DNA of 64,000 nt from Planotetraspora sp. A-T 1434 (GTDB lineage: Bacteria; Actinomycetota; Actinomycetes; Streptosporangiales; Streptosporangiaceae): NCBI RefSeq assembly GCF_025420585.1, contig NZ_JAOEGB010000026.1, forward strand, positions 61,509 to 125,508. Reading direction: 5' to 3'. The first letter of the stretch is position 1; every line of letters starts with the position of its first letter. The position numbers and the translations under genes are program-made. Shown here piece after piece: positions 33,739-42,012 of this stretch. The notes under the pieces are model-generated. The model did no database searches and had not been told where the DNA came from. It was given only the letters and a program-made list of their open reading frames with translations.

Positions 33739-34155
33739 ATGACCACAGAGTCGAACGAGCCGAAGAGCCGCTACCTGCAGCACCTGGAGATCATCACCGG
33801 GCCGCTGGAGGACAAGAAGCGCTGGCGGCAGTACAAGGCCCGCGTCAAGCAACTCCCCGAGAACTACCGCATCGCGGTCGAAGCGCTGGAGCGCTACCTC
33901 ATGCACTTCGGGCCAGCCGACGGCGCCGGCGCGATGGCGATGTACGGCGACCTGGCCGAGCTGTTCGAACAGAGCGCGGCCGACGGAACCCCGATCCGCG
34001 ACATCTTCGGCGACGACCCGGTGGAGTTCGCCGAGGCGTTCATGGCCAACTACCCCCTCGGACAGTACCGGGCCCGGGAACGGCATCGGTTCGCCAGTGC
34101 CATTGAACGCGCCGCCGGCGAGAACCCCGACAGAGAAGACAGGACTAAGCGATGA
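33739..34155 (+). CDS. DUF1048 protein, PadR-associated
   Basis: 138 residues, helical. KKRWRQYKARVKQLPENYRI followed by AVEALERYLMHFGPADG is the DUF1048 core, commonly encoded next to PadR genes; molecular role unknown. GAAGGAGG lies inside the end of padR1. Overlaps the ABC ATPase gene by 4 bp (ATGA), so the operon is translationally coupled. Confidence 0.85.
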   Translation: MTTESNEPKSRYLQHLEIITGPLEDKKRWRQYKARVKQLPENYRIAVEALERYLMHFGPADGAGAMAMYGDLAELFEQSAADGTPIRDIFGDDPVEFAEAFMANYPLGQYRARERHRFASAIERAAGENPDREDRTKR

Positions 34156-34916
34156 CGACACAGCAAGCCGCGGCGATCCAGGTGCACGGCCTGGAGAAGT
34201 CGTACAAGGAACTCAAGGTGCTGCGCGGCGTTGACTTCACCGTGGCGCGCGGCAGCATCTTCGCCCTGCTCGGCTCCAACGGAGCGGGCAAGACCACCGC
34301 CGTGAAGATCCTGTCCACGCTACTCAAGGCCGACGCCGGCACCGTACGCGTGAACGGCTTCGACGTCGCCACCCAGGCCACCGACGTACGCGAGTCGATC
34401 AGCCTCACCGGACAGTTCGCCGCCGTCGACGAGATCCTCAGTGGTCGGGAGAACCTGGTGCTGGTCGCCCGGTTGAGGCACCTCAGAAACCCCGGCAAGG
34501 TCGCCGACGACCTGCTCGCCGGCTTCTCGTTGACCGACGCGGGCGCCCGGAAGGTGTCGACGTACTCCGGCGGCATGCGCCGCCGCCTCGACATCGCGAT
34601 GAGCCTCATCGGCAACCCGCCGGTCATCTTCCTGGACGAACCGACCACCGGGCTCGACCCTCAGGCGCGCTTAGAGGTGTGGCAGGCCGTCAAGGAGCTC
34701 GCCGAGAACGGCACCACGGTGCTGCTCACTACGCAATACCTGGACGAGGCCGAACACCTCGCCGACCGGATCGCGATTCTGCACGAGGGCCGGATCATCG
34801 TCAACGGCACCCTCACCGAGCTCAAGCAGCTCCTCCCGCCCGCCAAGGTCGAGTACGTCGAGAAGCAGCCGACCCTCGAGGACGTCTTCCTCACCCTCGT
34901 CGGCGCGAAGGGATAA
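34152..34916 (+). CDS. ABC exporter ATPase, DrrA type
   Basis: 254 residues. Walker A GSNGAGKTT (the usual Pro is Ser), signature YSGGMRRR, Walker B VIFLDEPTTGLDP, H-loop TTQYLDEAEHLADR. It lacks the long C-terminal extension seen in the 11486 gene. Pairs with the permease that follows after 7 bp. Confidence 0.93.
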   Translation: MTTQQAAAIQVHGLEKSYKELKVLRGVDFTVARGSIFALLGSNGAGKTTAVKILSTLLKADAGTVRVNGFDVATQATDVRESISLTGQFAAVDEILSGRENLVLVARLRHLRNPGKVADDLLAGFSLTDAGARKVSTYSGGMRRRLDIAMSLIGNPPVIFLDEPTTGLDPQARLEVWQAVKELAENGTTVLLTTQYLDEAEHLADRIAILHEGRIIVNGTLTELKQLLPPAKVEYVEKQPTLEDVFLTLVGAKG

Positions 34917-34923
34917 GGAAACC

Positions 34924-35691
34924 ATGATGAGCAAGCATTTCTTCGGCGATACCACTGTCCTGCTGGGACGCTCCCTGCGCCACATCACCCGCAGCCCCGA
35001 CACCATCATCACGACCGCGATCATGCCGATCGCCATGATGCTGATGTTCGTCTACGTCTTCGGCGGCGCGATCAACACCGGATCGGGCTCGTCGTACGTG
35101 AACTACATGCTGCCCGGCATCCTGCTCATCACGGTCGCCTCGGGCATCGCCTACACCGCGTACCGGCTGTTCATGGACATGAAGGGCGGCATCTTCGAGC
35201 GCTTCCAGTCGATGCCGACGGCGCGGTCGTCGGTGCTGTGGGCGCACGTGCTGACCTCGCTGGCCGCCAATCTGGTCTCGCTCGTGGTCGTGATGCTCGT
35301 GGCTCTGCTCATGGGCTTTCGCTCGGGGGCGGGCGTGCTGGCCTGGCTGTCGGTCGGCGGAATCCTGATCCTGTTCACCCTGGCGCTGACCTGGATCGCC
35401 GTCATCCCCGGCCTGTCGGCCAAGACCATGGAGGGCGCGAGCGCATTCTCCTACCCGCTCATCTTCCTGCCGTTCCTCAGCTCGGCGTTCGTGCCCACCG
35501 ACACCATGCCCACCGTGGTGCGCGTCTTCGCCGAGAACCAGCCCGTGACCTCCATCGTCAACGCCATCCGCAACCTGTTCGCCGAGCAGCCGGTCGGCAA
35601 CGACATCTGGATCGCCCTGGCCTGGTGCATCGGCATCCTCGTCGTCTCGTACGTCTTCGCCATGAACACCTACCGCCGCAAGATCTCCTAG
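34924..35691 (+). CDS. ABC-2 type permease
   Basis: 255 residues, six membrane segments. TTAIMPIAMMLMFVYVFGGA, YMLPGILLITVASGIAYTAY and GIFERFQSMPTARSSVLWAH mark the DrrB-like family. AAGGAAACC precedes the ATG. Partner of the upstream ATPase; likely drug or metabolite export under padR1. Confidence 0.92.
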   Translation: MMSKHFFGDTTVLLGRSLRHITRSPDTIITTAIMPIAMMLMFVYVFGGAINTGSGSSYVNYMLPGILLITVASGIAYTAYRLFMDMKGGIFERFQSMPTARSSVLWAHVLTSLAANLVSLVVVMLVALLMGFRSGAGVLAWLSVGGILILFTLALTWIAVIPGLSAKTMEGASAFSYPLIFLPFLSSAFVPTDTMPTVVRVFAENQPVTSIVNAIRNLFAEQPVGNDIWIALAWCIGILVVSYVFAMNTYRRKIS

Positions 35692-35952
35692 CGAGCAGCG
35701 CGGTTGCCCTGAAGAGAACAGTGCTTCCTCGACTCGTCTCGCGCCGCCAGTCGGAAGCTTCCAGGGGATTCGCGCGAGATGAGCACCGGGCTGTGAGCGG
35801 GACCGATCCCGACCCGTGCGGTCCCCGCTGCTCCATACCCGTGAGAGTGACGGACGGTCTCCACCATGGGCCGGAGCATGTAGCTCGCCGTCCTTCCCTG
35901 CCGCACCCTTCAAGCTCACGCAACACGTACTACCGCGAGACTAGGAAAGGTC

Positions 35953-37161
35953 ATGACTGAATCCCTCCACACCGTCACGCCGATGCCCGCCGAACGCCAG
36001 TCCGGATGTCCCTTCGACCCGCCCAAGGAACTGGTCGAGGCCCGCGAGCACGGCCCGATCAGCCGCTTCCCCTTCCCCGACGGGCACCAGGGCTGGCTGG
36101 TCACCGGCTACGACCTGGTCCGCTCGATCCTGGCCGACCCCCGGTTCAGCTCCCGCAAGGAGTTCATGAGCCACCACCCGACCATCGACTACGGCGACAT
36201 CGAGGTCCCCCCGGCGCCGCCCGGCGAGTTCCTGCTCATGGACGAGCCGCAGCACAGCCGCTACCGCAAGCCCCTGGTCGGCAGGTTCACCGTACGGCGC
36301 ATGCGGCTGCTCACCGAGCGCGTCGAGCAGATCACCGCCGAACACCTGAACGCCATGGAGAAGGCCGGCCCGGGCGCCGATCTGGTGACCGCGTTCGCCA
36401 AGCCCATCCCGGCCATCGTCATCTGCGAGCTGCTGGGCGTGCCGTACGAGGACCGGGGCCGCTTCCAGGAGAACATCGACAAGTTCCTCGGCGGCGAGGC
36501 CAGTGACGAAGAGCTGATCGCCGCCTACCTCGCCACCCAGCAGTACCTCGCCGAGCTGGTGGCCGCCAAGCGCGCCAACCCGACTGACGACGTGCTCACC
36601 GACCTGCTCGACAGCGACCTGACCGACGAGGAGCTGCAGGGCGTGGCCCTGATCCTGCTGTCGGCCGGCTTCGACACCACCGCCAACATGCTGGCCCTCG
36701 GCACCTTCGCCCTGTTGGAGAACCCGGACCAGCTCGCCGCCCTGCGCGCCGACCGCGCCCTCGTCGATCAGGCCGTGGAAGAGCTGCTGCGGTACCTGTC
36801 CGTCGCCAAGCAGTTCTACCGGGTCGCGCTGGAGGACGTTGAACTGGCCGGCCATACCGTCAAGGCGGGCACGACGGTCATCCTGTCCCTCAACACCGCC
36901 AACCGCGACCCCGACCGCTTCCCCAACCCCCACACCCTCGACCTGCGCAGGCAGGACGGCGGACACCTCGCCTTCAGCCACGGCATCCACCAGTGCCTGG
37001 GCCAGCAGCTCGCCCGCGTCGAGATGCGCGTCGCGCTCCCCGCGCTCCTCAACCGCTTCCCCACCCTGCGCCTGGCCGTACCCGCCGAAGAGGTTCCCCT
37101 GCGCCCGGAGATCGCCGACATCTACGGCGTCAAGAGGCTCCCGGTCACCTGGGACGCGTAA
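35953..37161 (+). CDS. Cytochrome P450 (bacterial class I, CYP105/107-like)
   Basis: 402 residues. I-helix AGFDTTAN (normally AGxxTT), K-helix ExxR in EELLRYL, haem loop FSHGIHQCLGQ with Cys348 as ligand. Needs a ferredoxin and reductase, neither encoded nearby. AGGAAAGG lies upstream of the ATG. It follows the exporter after 261 bp, so it may have its own promoter. Hydroxylation of a small hydrophobic molecule, perhaps the exporter's substrate or a toxic drug, is inference. Confidence 0.93.
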   Translation: MTESLHTVTPMPAERQSGCPFDPPKELVEAREHGPISRFPFPDGHQGWLVTGYDLVRSILADPRFSSRKEFMSHHPTIDYGDIEVPPAPPGEFLLMDEPQHSRYRKPLVGRFTVRRMRLLTERVEQITAEHLNAMEKAGPGADLVTAFAKPIPAIVICELLGVPYEDRGRFQENIDKFLGGEASDEELIAAYLATQQYLAELVAAKRANPTDDVLTDLLDSDLTDEELQGVALILLSAGFDTTANMLALGTFALLENPDQLAALRADRALVDQAVEELLRYLSVAKQFYRVALEDVELAGHTVKAGTTVILSLNTANRDPDRFPNPHTLDLRRQDGGHLAFSHGIHQCLGQQLARVEMRVALPALLNRFPTLRLAVPAEEVPLRPEIADIYGVKRLPVTWDA

Positions 37162-37254
37162 CCACGAACCGCTTGGCCTGGGGCTACAGCGCCTACCCGG
37201 GGCAGGCAGTCGGCCTGGCCACGAACTGAGGCAGGTCAGCGCCCACCGCACCAC

Positions 37255-37296
37255 TACTCTGTGGTACGGCATAGCACTACCCAGTAGCACAGAGTA
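37255..37296. promoter_or_regulatory. padR2 operator: inverted repeat TACTCTGTG / CACAGAGTA
   Basis: Perfect 9-bp arms with a 24-nt spacer, ending 24 bp before the padR2 start codon. TACTAG occurs next to the right arm and also in the padR1 operator, so the two regulators may recognise related sites. Confidence 0.6.
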
Positions 37297-37320
37297 CTAG
37301 GGGACGGAAGAGGACCCACT

Positions 37321-37647
37321 TTGGAAAACCTGACGGAGATGCTGAAGGGCACGCTCGAGGGTTGCGTGCTCGAAATCATCGGTAGCGAGCAGACCTACGG
37401 GTACGCCATCACACGTCGGCTGAACGAACTCGGCTTCGCGGACGTCGTCGAGGGGACGGTTTACACCATCCTGCTGCGACTGGAGAAGAACGGGCTCGTC
37501 CAGGTGACGAAACGACCGTCCGAACACGGCCCGCCGCGCAAGTTCTACGCGCTCAACGACGCGGGGCGCGAAGAACTCGCGACGTTCTGGGCGAAATGGG
37601 AGTACATCACATCGCGGATCGACAAGCTCAAGGAGGGTGGAAGATGA
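37321..37647 (+). CDS. PadR-family regulator (padR2)
   Basis: 108 residues, clear paralogue of padR1 (LTEMLKGTLEGCVLEIIGSE, EGTVYTILLRLEKNGLVQVT, GPPRKFYALNDAGREELATF). TTG start supported by AGAGGA upstream. Overlaps the next gene by 4 bp. Confidence 0.87.
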   Translation: MENLTEMLKGTLEGCVLEIIGSEQTYGYAITRRLNELGFADVVEGTVYTILLRLEKNGLVQVTKRPSEHGPPRKFYALNDAGREELATFWAKWEYITSRIDKLKEGGR

Positions 37648-38000
37648 ACTTCTGGGAGACCATTACAGGCAGCGATCTCACCAGGGATTGGAAGGCGTTC
37701 GAAGCCCGTGCCGAGGCATTGCCGGCCGACTACCGGGCGGCGTGGGAAGAGATCAAGGGTCATCTTTTTCCCTACGGGGACTTCACAGGTCGAAACTTGA
37801 TGCCGATTCTCGACGGTGCTCTGGGGCTGCTCGAAGAGACGGCGTCCGACGGGCAGAGCATTCACGAGGTGCTGGGTGACGACATCCCGGGCTTTTGCGC
37901 GGCACTGGCCGGCGGAGCGGGCGCTCGAAGCTTTCGCGACCGGTGGCGCGAGCAGGTGAACAAGAACGTCGCAAAAAAATTGGGCCGACTAGGAGGCTGA
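37644..38000 (+). CDS. DUF1048 protein 2
   Basis: 118 residues. DWKAFEARAEALPADYRAAW and the C-terminal DIPGFCAALAGGAG match DUF1048, more diverged than the copies at 33739 and 38002. ATG overlaps the padR2 stop (ATGA), with GGAGGGTGG upstream. Confidence 0.8.
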   Translation: MNFWETITGSDLTRDWKAFEARAEALPADYRAAWEEIKGHLFPYGDFTGRNLMPILDGALGLLEETASDGQSIHEVLGDDIPGFCAALAGGAGARSFRDRWREQVNKNVAKKLGRLGG

Positions 38001-38001
38001 C

Positions 38002-38328
38002 GTGGGCATCCAAGACATCATCGAGGGCAAGAAGCAGTGGCGGGCGCACATGGCCCGCGTCAAGGCGCTCCCGCCGGACTACCAGATCGTCTACAAGGAG
38101 ATTCAGCGCTACTTCTTCAAGGTCGGACCGGTCGGACTGGCTGACGGGTCCCTGCTCTCGGGGATCGTCGATTTCTTCGAGGAGGGCGTCGGGGCCGGCA
38201 AGGGAGTCCTGGAACTCATCGGCAACGACGTCGCCGCCTTCTGCGACGACCTGATCAAGGACTCGCGCACCTACTCCGACATCTATCAGGAGTCCATAAG
38301 CGGGAAACCCGGTACGGCCGAGAAGTAA
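38002..38328 (+). CDS. DUF1048 protein 3
   Basis: 108 residues. KKQWRAHMARVKALPPDYQI and YKEIQRYFFKVGPVGLADG are typical of DUF1048. GTG start, 1 bp after the previous stop, with AGGAGG upstream. With padR2 and the second DUF1048 it forms a PadR-DUF1048-DUF1048 operon without a transporter. Confidence 0.85.
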   Translation: MGIQDIIEGKKQWRAHMARVKALPPDYQIVYKEIQRYFFKVGPVGLADGSLLSGIVDFFEEGVGAGKGVLELIGNDVAAFCDDLIKDSRTYSDIYQESISGKPGTAEK

Positions 38329-38578
38329 CACGTTTCCCCCCAAAAAACACCGGCGGACGCCTTGACCACTGGGATGTCGTTGTCGTGCCACGATTTCGTC
38401 CTGTACTGGAAAGTCTCTTGCTGATCATGAGACACATGTGGGTCACATCTGGGTCATTCGGTCACGCCGCCACCTTTCGTGCTTTTCGGGCGGTCTTGCG
38501 GGCCCTGGCCAGGACCACCCGTGCGATCGCCTGCGCGGACTGGTGATCCTGCGGGTGCCGATTAATCGTCCGTCCAGG

Positions 38579-38645
38579 TCAAGCCACATGTTGGTATTCC
38601 CTGAGAACGCCACCGAGTCGATCATGTTGGCGGATGTTAAGGCGC
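38579..38645 (-). pseudogene. C-terminal tail of an IS3-type transposase
   Basis: Encodes RLNIRQHDRLGGVLREYQHV + stop, like the tail of the 26422 transposase (VIRRDRLGGLIHEYAQV). Nothing upstream continues the match. The roughly 250 bp between the last DUF1048 gene and this scar show no gene. Confidence 0.6.
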
Positions 38646-38803
38646 GCTATCCGGCTTGGCCACTGCTCGGACCGGGGTGGCGAGTGCATAGGGCGCGGCG
38701 GCGCGGGCCGATCCGGCAAGCCGATCCGCTCCCCCTTCGCGACACAAACACCGGGAGACAAAGTCGTATATTCGCGGTCGAATTCAATGGTCAAGGACGT
38801 GTG

Positions 38804-38822
38804 GTTGCTCGGCGGTTGCTCG
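38804..38822 (+). promoter_or_regulatory. Arm-type repeats at the right end of island 3
   Basis: GTTGCTCG at 38804 and 38815, 11 bp apart, followed by CGTG; same pair, spacing and strand as at 24306. Confidence 0.5.
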
Positions 38823-38940
38823 CGTGTACGGGATACGGCACGGCACACAGCGTCAACACCCGACAGGTTGGTGTGGACAATGGCGGACAGAATGACAGAA
38901 GGCGGCGCACCGCGGCACTGGCCGGCATGCGTCAATGGCG

Positions 38941-38985
38941 CTTTTAATCCGTAGGTTCAGGGTTCGAGTCCCTGGCGCCCCACCA
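38941..38985 (+). repeat. tRNA-Lys att copy D (45 bp, perfect)
   Basis: Identical to 17117-17161. Right end of island 3 and left end of island 4. Confidence 0.92.
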
Positions 38986-39034
38986 CTAACGAACTGGGCA
39001 GACTCCCGAATGATGATCGTTCGGAAGCCTGCCC

Positions 39035-39053
39035 GGTTGCATTTCTGGTTGCA
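39035..39053 (+). promoter_or_regulatory. Left arm-type repeats of island 4
   Basis: GGTTGCA at 39035 and 39047, 12 bp apart, just inside att copy D and before the integrase stop. Confidence 0.55.
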
Positions 39054-39070
39054 GTTGTGCATTCGTCGGT

Positions 39071-40427
39071 TCAGTCGTCCCACAGCGCCCGGCCCATTCT
39101 CGCCATGGCGTCGCCGGCCAGGTTCTCCGTGACATGGGTGTAGCGCTTCGTCGTGGTGAGCTGGGAGTGCCCGAGGATCACCTGAACCACTCGCATGTCT
39201 ATCCCCTGCTCCAGGAGGAGGGTGGCCGCCGTGTGCCGGGCGTCGTGGACCCTGGCGTCCTTGTCGACCTCGGCCAGCCGGAGAAGTTCCTTCCACTCCT
39301 CCCAGTCCTGCCGCGCCTCAATCGGGCTACCGTCCGGCTCGCACCAGACGAGATCCCGGTCCTGCCACTTCTCCCCCGCCGCCGCACGTTCGGCCTCCTG
39401 AGCTTCGCGGTGGAGCTTGAGGAGCGGGATCAACGGCGGAGGAAGCGGCACGACCAGCTTGCTCTTGCCCTTGGGTTTCACGAAGGCCCATCCGCCGACG
39501 CGCTGGGGGCATGACGGCGCGTGTTTGGTGCAGTCCGGCGTGCAGAACTTCGGGCACTTGCCGCCGCGCCGATCGCAGGAGGCCGGGCACCGTTGCTTGA
39601 CGCAGGTGTGCCGCCGCCCCGACTTGCGCTTCGCCTTGGGGCAGTCGGCCGGGCAGGGGTATCGGTGGAGGTCAGCGCCGCAGGCGTGCGGATCTTCACA
39701 GCCATGCCGGTAACGCTGATGCTTGATCTGCCAGAAGATCCGAAGCTGTCCCCTCCTCAGGTCCACGTACTTCCACCGCAGACCGAGCGCCTCACATTGC
39801 CGAAGACCCAGCGCGAGCGCCACCGACCACCGCGTGCCGTTCCGGCGATCCTTGGCAACGTCGAGGATGTCCCGCGCTTCGTCCTCCGACAGCGGCTCTA
39901 TCTCGACCTCTTCCCCGTTGGGCGCGTCGATCAGGCCGCATACGTTGCGAGCGATGATCTCCCGCCGTACGGCAAGCTTGATCGCCCGCGACAGGATGCG
40001 ATGGATCTGCAAGATGGTGTTCGGCCGGAGGTCCTGCTTGTTCAACCAGCCATAGAAGGCGTCCCAAGTGCTCCGGCCGGAGCCGGTCGAGCCGATGGGC
40101 ACCAAGCCGCGGAATGATCCAATGCTCGACCTTGGGCCGGTAGGTGCTGACGAGCGTTTCCTGACTGACATTCAGCGGCGCGATCTCGTCGAGATAGATC
40201 CGCATCCACTCTCTGACGGTGGGCACCTTTCCCGGCTTGTCGATCTTCCCCGAGTCACGCGACTTCTCCAGCTCTTGGACCTTGCGCGTGACCTCCGCTT
40301 CAGTCTTGCCGGTGCGGTGCCGACGATCGGGCGTGCCGTCGTCCTTGACGCCCATCGTGACCCAGCCATGCCACTTACCGTCTTTGCCGAAATAGATCGA
40401 GGATCGACCGTTCGGCTTACGGGACAT
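39071..40427 (-). pseudogene. Tyrosine-recombinase integrase of island 4, one frameshift
   Basis: ATG at 40427 (AAAGGGCGG upstream) opens MSRKPNGRSSIYFGKDGKWH and runs to DRLRPEHL. One extra base in the C-run at 40063-40065 then shifts the frame, which resumes as [16 protein letters not shown] and continues to the stop at 39071. Catalytic residues are present after the shift ([31 protein letters not shown]). A Cys-rich insertion with about 11 cysteines lies between the first Arg and the HxxR box. A sequencing error would make it an intact 450-residue protein. Confidence 0.85.
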
Positions 40428-40452
40428 CACGCCGCCCTTTCCGGCATCAAGT

Positions 40453-40549
40453 CGGCGGCGCTGCGCGCCGCCTCGCGGCCCGTCGCCCGCTCGGCGGCCG
40501 GGCATGCGGCCTGGGGGCCGGTCCCGGCCGCCGGCAGCTTGGGCCGCCC
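40453..40549 (+). repeat. GC-rich palindromic repeat, family A, copy 3
   Basis: Directly upstream of the island 4 integrase. Nearly identical to 31458-31553 across about 95 bp; both are preceded by ATCAAG. Confidence 0.7.
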
Positions 40550-40595
40550 GCCGTACTCCGCCTGCACATGCCAGCACCGCATCATCGCGACCGGT

Positions 40596-40979
40596 TCACC
40601 GTGCTCGGGTCAAGAGGTACGTTTGCCAGCGATCGTCGAGTTCGCCGATCTTCTTGCGCAGCACGCGCGCATCCCTCGCTTGGAGGACATGGATGACGGC
40701 GTCCAGGAACTCGTAAAGCTCCAGAGGATCTGGACAGCAGAGCATCTCCCCGCACGACTGCGCTGGATCGAAGCGGCGATCCCAGGGGTCCCGCAAGAAC
40801 AACAACCAGGCGCGCAATGCTTCTGCCGCGGTCCCCGGCCAGTAGCGCTCACGCTCCAGATGAGCGACTGCGAAACAACCCCTCCGGGACAAACCGGAGA
40901 TGACCTCGGGCTGAGCGCCGGTTACCTGCTTGGGGCGCGGAGCACCGGCCCGAACCTGCGCCGGGCGTCTACGCGCCAC
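40596..40979 (-). CDS. Small hypothetical protein upstream of the integrase
   Basis: 127 residues. The C-terminal part (GEMLCCPDPLELYEFLDAVI, then ARDARVLRKKIGELDDRW) looks like a small uncharacterised actinomycete protein seen near integrases. GTG at 40979 has GAAAGGA immediately upstream. The N-terminal 30 residues are basic and weakly supported. Function unknown. Confidence 0.55.
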   Translation of the reverse strand: MARRRPAQVRAGAPRPKQVTGAQPEVISGLSRRGCFAVAHLERERYWPGTAAEALRAWLLFLRDPWDRRFDPAQSCGEMLCCPDPLELYEFLDAVIHVLQARDARVLRKKIGELDDRWQTYLLTRAR

Positions 40980-41040
40980 GGTCCTTTCGCTTGATCGACA
41001 TGGACACCATCTTGTCACGCACTGGACTCCAGACAAGACC

Positions 41041-41165
41041 TCGCCTCCGGCGGGGGCGCTCCGGCTCCGGGGTGATCACCAGAGGCATGCTCACCATGCC
41101 TGGCCGTAGCTGGCTGAGGTAGGGGCCTGATCACCCCGCCCACCATCGACCCCGGGACAAGCCGA
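41041..41165 (+). repeat. Dispersed repeat, family B, copy 2
   Basis: Begins CGCCTCCGGCGGGGGCGCTC; then a TGATCACC block, a GGCCGTAGCTGGCTGAGGTA block and GCCCACCATCGAC. Parallels 21432-21545, and the first part 63448-63520. Confidence 0.5.
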
Positions 41166-41274
41166 GCAGACCAAGGCCGCCGGGTCCAGGTCGTTCGTCC
41201 GGTAGGGCGCTCCACCTGGTCCCGGCGGCCTTGGCCCGCTTCCCCTTCGGGCGGGTCGACGGCAGACGGGGTGA

Positions 41275-41604
41275 TCAGGAAGGCGGAGGTGTGCACGGGC
41301 GCGAGGGAGATTCGCCCGCAGCTACCTGCGTAGCCCACAAGCGCAGTTCACCGATGACGCTGGCCAAGCGATCATCGTCAGCCGCCCCAGCCGGCGCCCA
41401 GGGCTGAGTCCGCAGCTCACACTCCCCATCGAGATCGGACCACAGCCACTGAAACGAGTCTCTGATCTCAAGCTCACGAGGGTCCGATGCCGCAAACAGT
41501 CCCCAGAGATCTTCAACCAGCTTGGGCAGCGGTATCCGGCCCGAGGCGTACAGGTCGAGGTATTCGACCATGCGGCCGATCAGCGCTCGCTGGTAGTCCT
41601 CCAT
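41275..41604 (-). CDS. Small hypothetical protein
   Basis: 109 residues. DYQRALIGRMVEYLDLYASG, PKLVEDLWGLF and FQWLWSDLDGECELRTQPW suggest a small helical cytoplasmic protein of a type often found as orphan immunity-like genes. ATG at 41604; a TTG at 41631 is possible. No family named. Confidence 0.6.
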   Translation of the reverse strand: MEDYQRALIGRMVEYLDLYASGRIPLPKLVEDLWGLFAASDPRELEIRDSFQWLWSDLDGECELRTQPWAPAGAADDDRLASVIGELRLWATQVAAGESPSRPCTPPPS

Positions 41605-41967
41605 GGGGTTACATTCTTGATCGTCGTACAATTAGCGTGCAATTAGACAGGGGAACGAGGGGGTAGCTACGGTCACTCGTGACCGGTCCTATGCGCAGGT
41701 CAGCCACCCTACGGCCCGTGATCAATGCAATTCCCAAGCTGACAGCCTGTTCTTTCCCCACAGCCCTTACGATCGCCTTGCTGTGGCTGATCGCTGTACA
41801 TGGTTGGGGGCGATCGACGGTCCGGGGCTTCGTCCCTCAGCCCCGGCCCAACGGAACGTCGTTGGTTGCACTTCAGGTTGCAGTACGGGACCGTCCCTAG
41901 GGGTCCTAGATAGACCGCACAAACCTGCTGACCTGCATTGAACTGTCCTGAACCATGATCGGTTGAG
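41605..41967. other. Right end region of island 4
   Basis: 363 bp without a gene. Contains GGTTGCA arm repeats at 41864 and 41876 (12 bp apart, same strand as the left pair) and then att copy E. Confidence 0.5.
41864..41882 (+). promoter_or_regulatory. Right arm-type repeats of island 4
   Basis: GGTTGCA twice, 12 bp apart, each followed by an AC/GT-rich trinucleotide as at 39035. About 85 bp before att copy E. Confidence 0.55.
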
Positions 41968-42012
41968 CTTTTAATCCGTAGGTTCAGGGTTCGAGTCCCC
42001 GGTGCCCCACCA
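41968..42012 (+). repeat. tRNA-Lys att copy E (45 bp, two mismatches)
   Basis: Matches 17117-17161 except CCTGGCG reads CCCGGTG. End of the recognisable att series. Confidence 0.88.

Larger units (their letters stand above)
24237..38985. mobile_element. Islands 2 and 3: integrase-less tRNA-Lys islands
   Basis: Bounded by att copies B (24194) and D (38941), with a third copy C at 32867 inside. The left end carries paired GTTGCTCG-type repeats with 11-bp spacing (24306), and the same pair with the same spacing lies inside the right end (38804). No integrase is present. Whether B-C and C-D are two elements or B-D is one element that captured C is open; copy C has only a degenerate arm pair to its right. 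Confidence 0.6.
38986..42012. mobile_element. Island 4: 3-kb element with a frameshifted integrase
   Basis: Bounded by att copies D and E. Contains an integrase gene with one frameshift, two small genes, one copy each of repeat families A and B, and GGTTGCA arm pairs inside both ends (39035 and 41864). No excisionase, rep or transfer gene. Looks like a decayed element. Confidence 0.75.

Noticed and set aside
24194..42012. The att copies as tRNA-Lys genes
   Set aside because: None has a D-arm or 5' acceptor half; only 17087-17161 folds.
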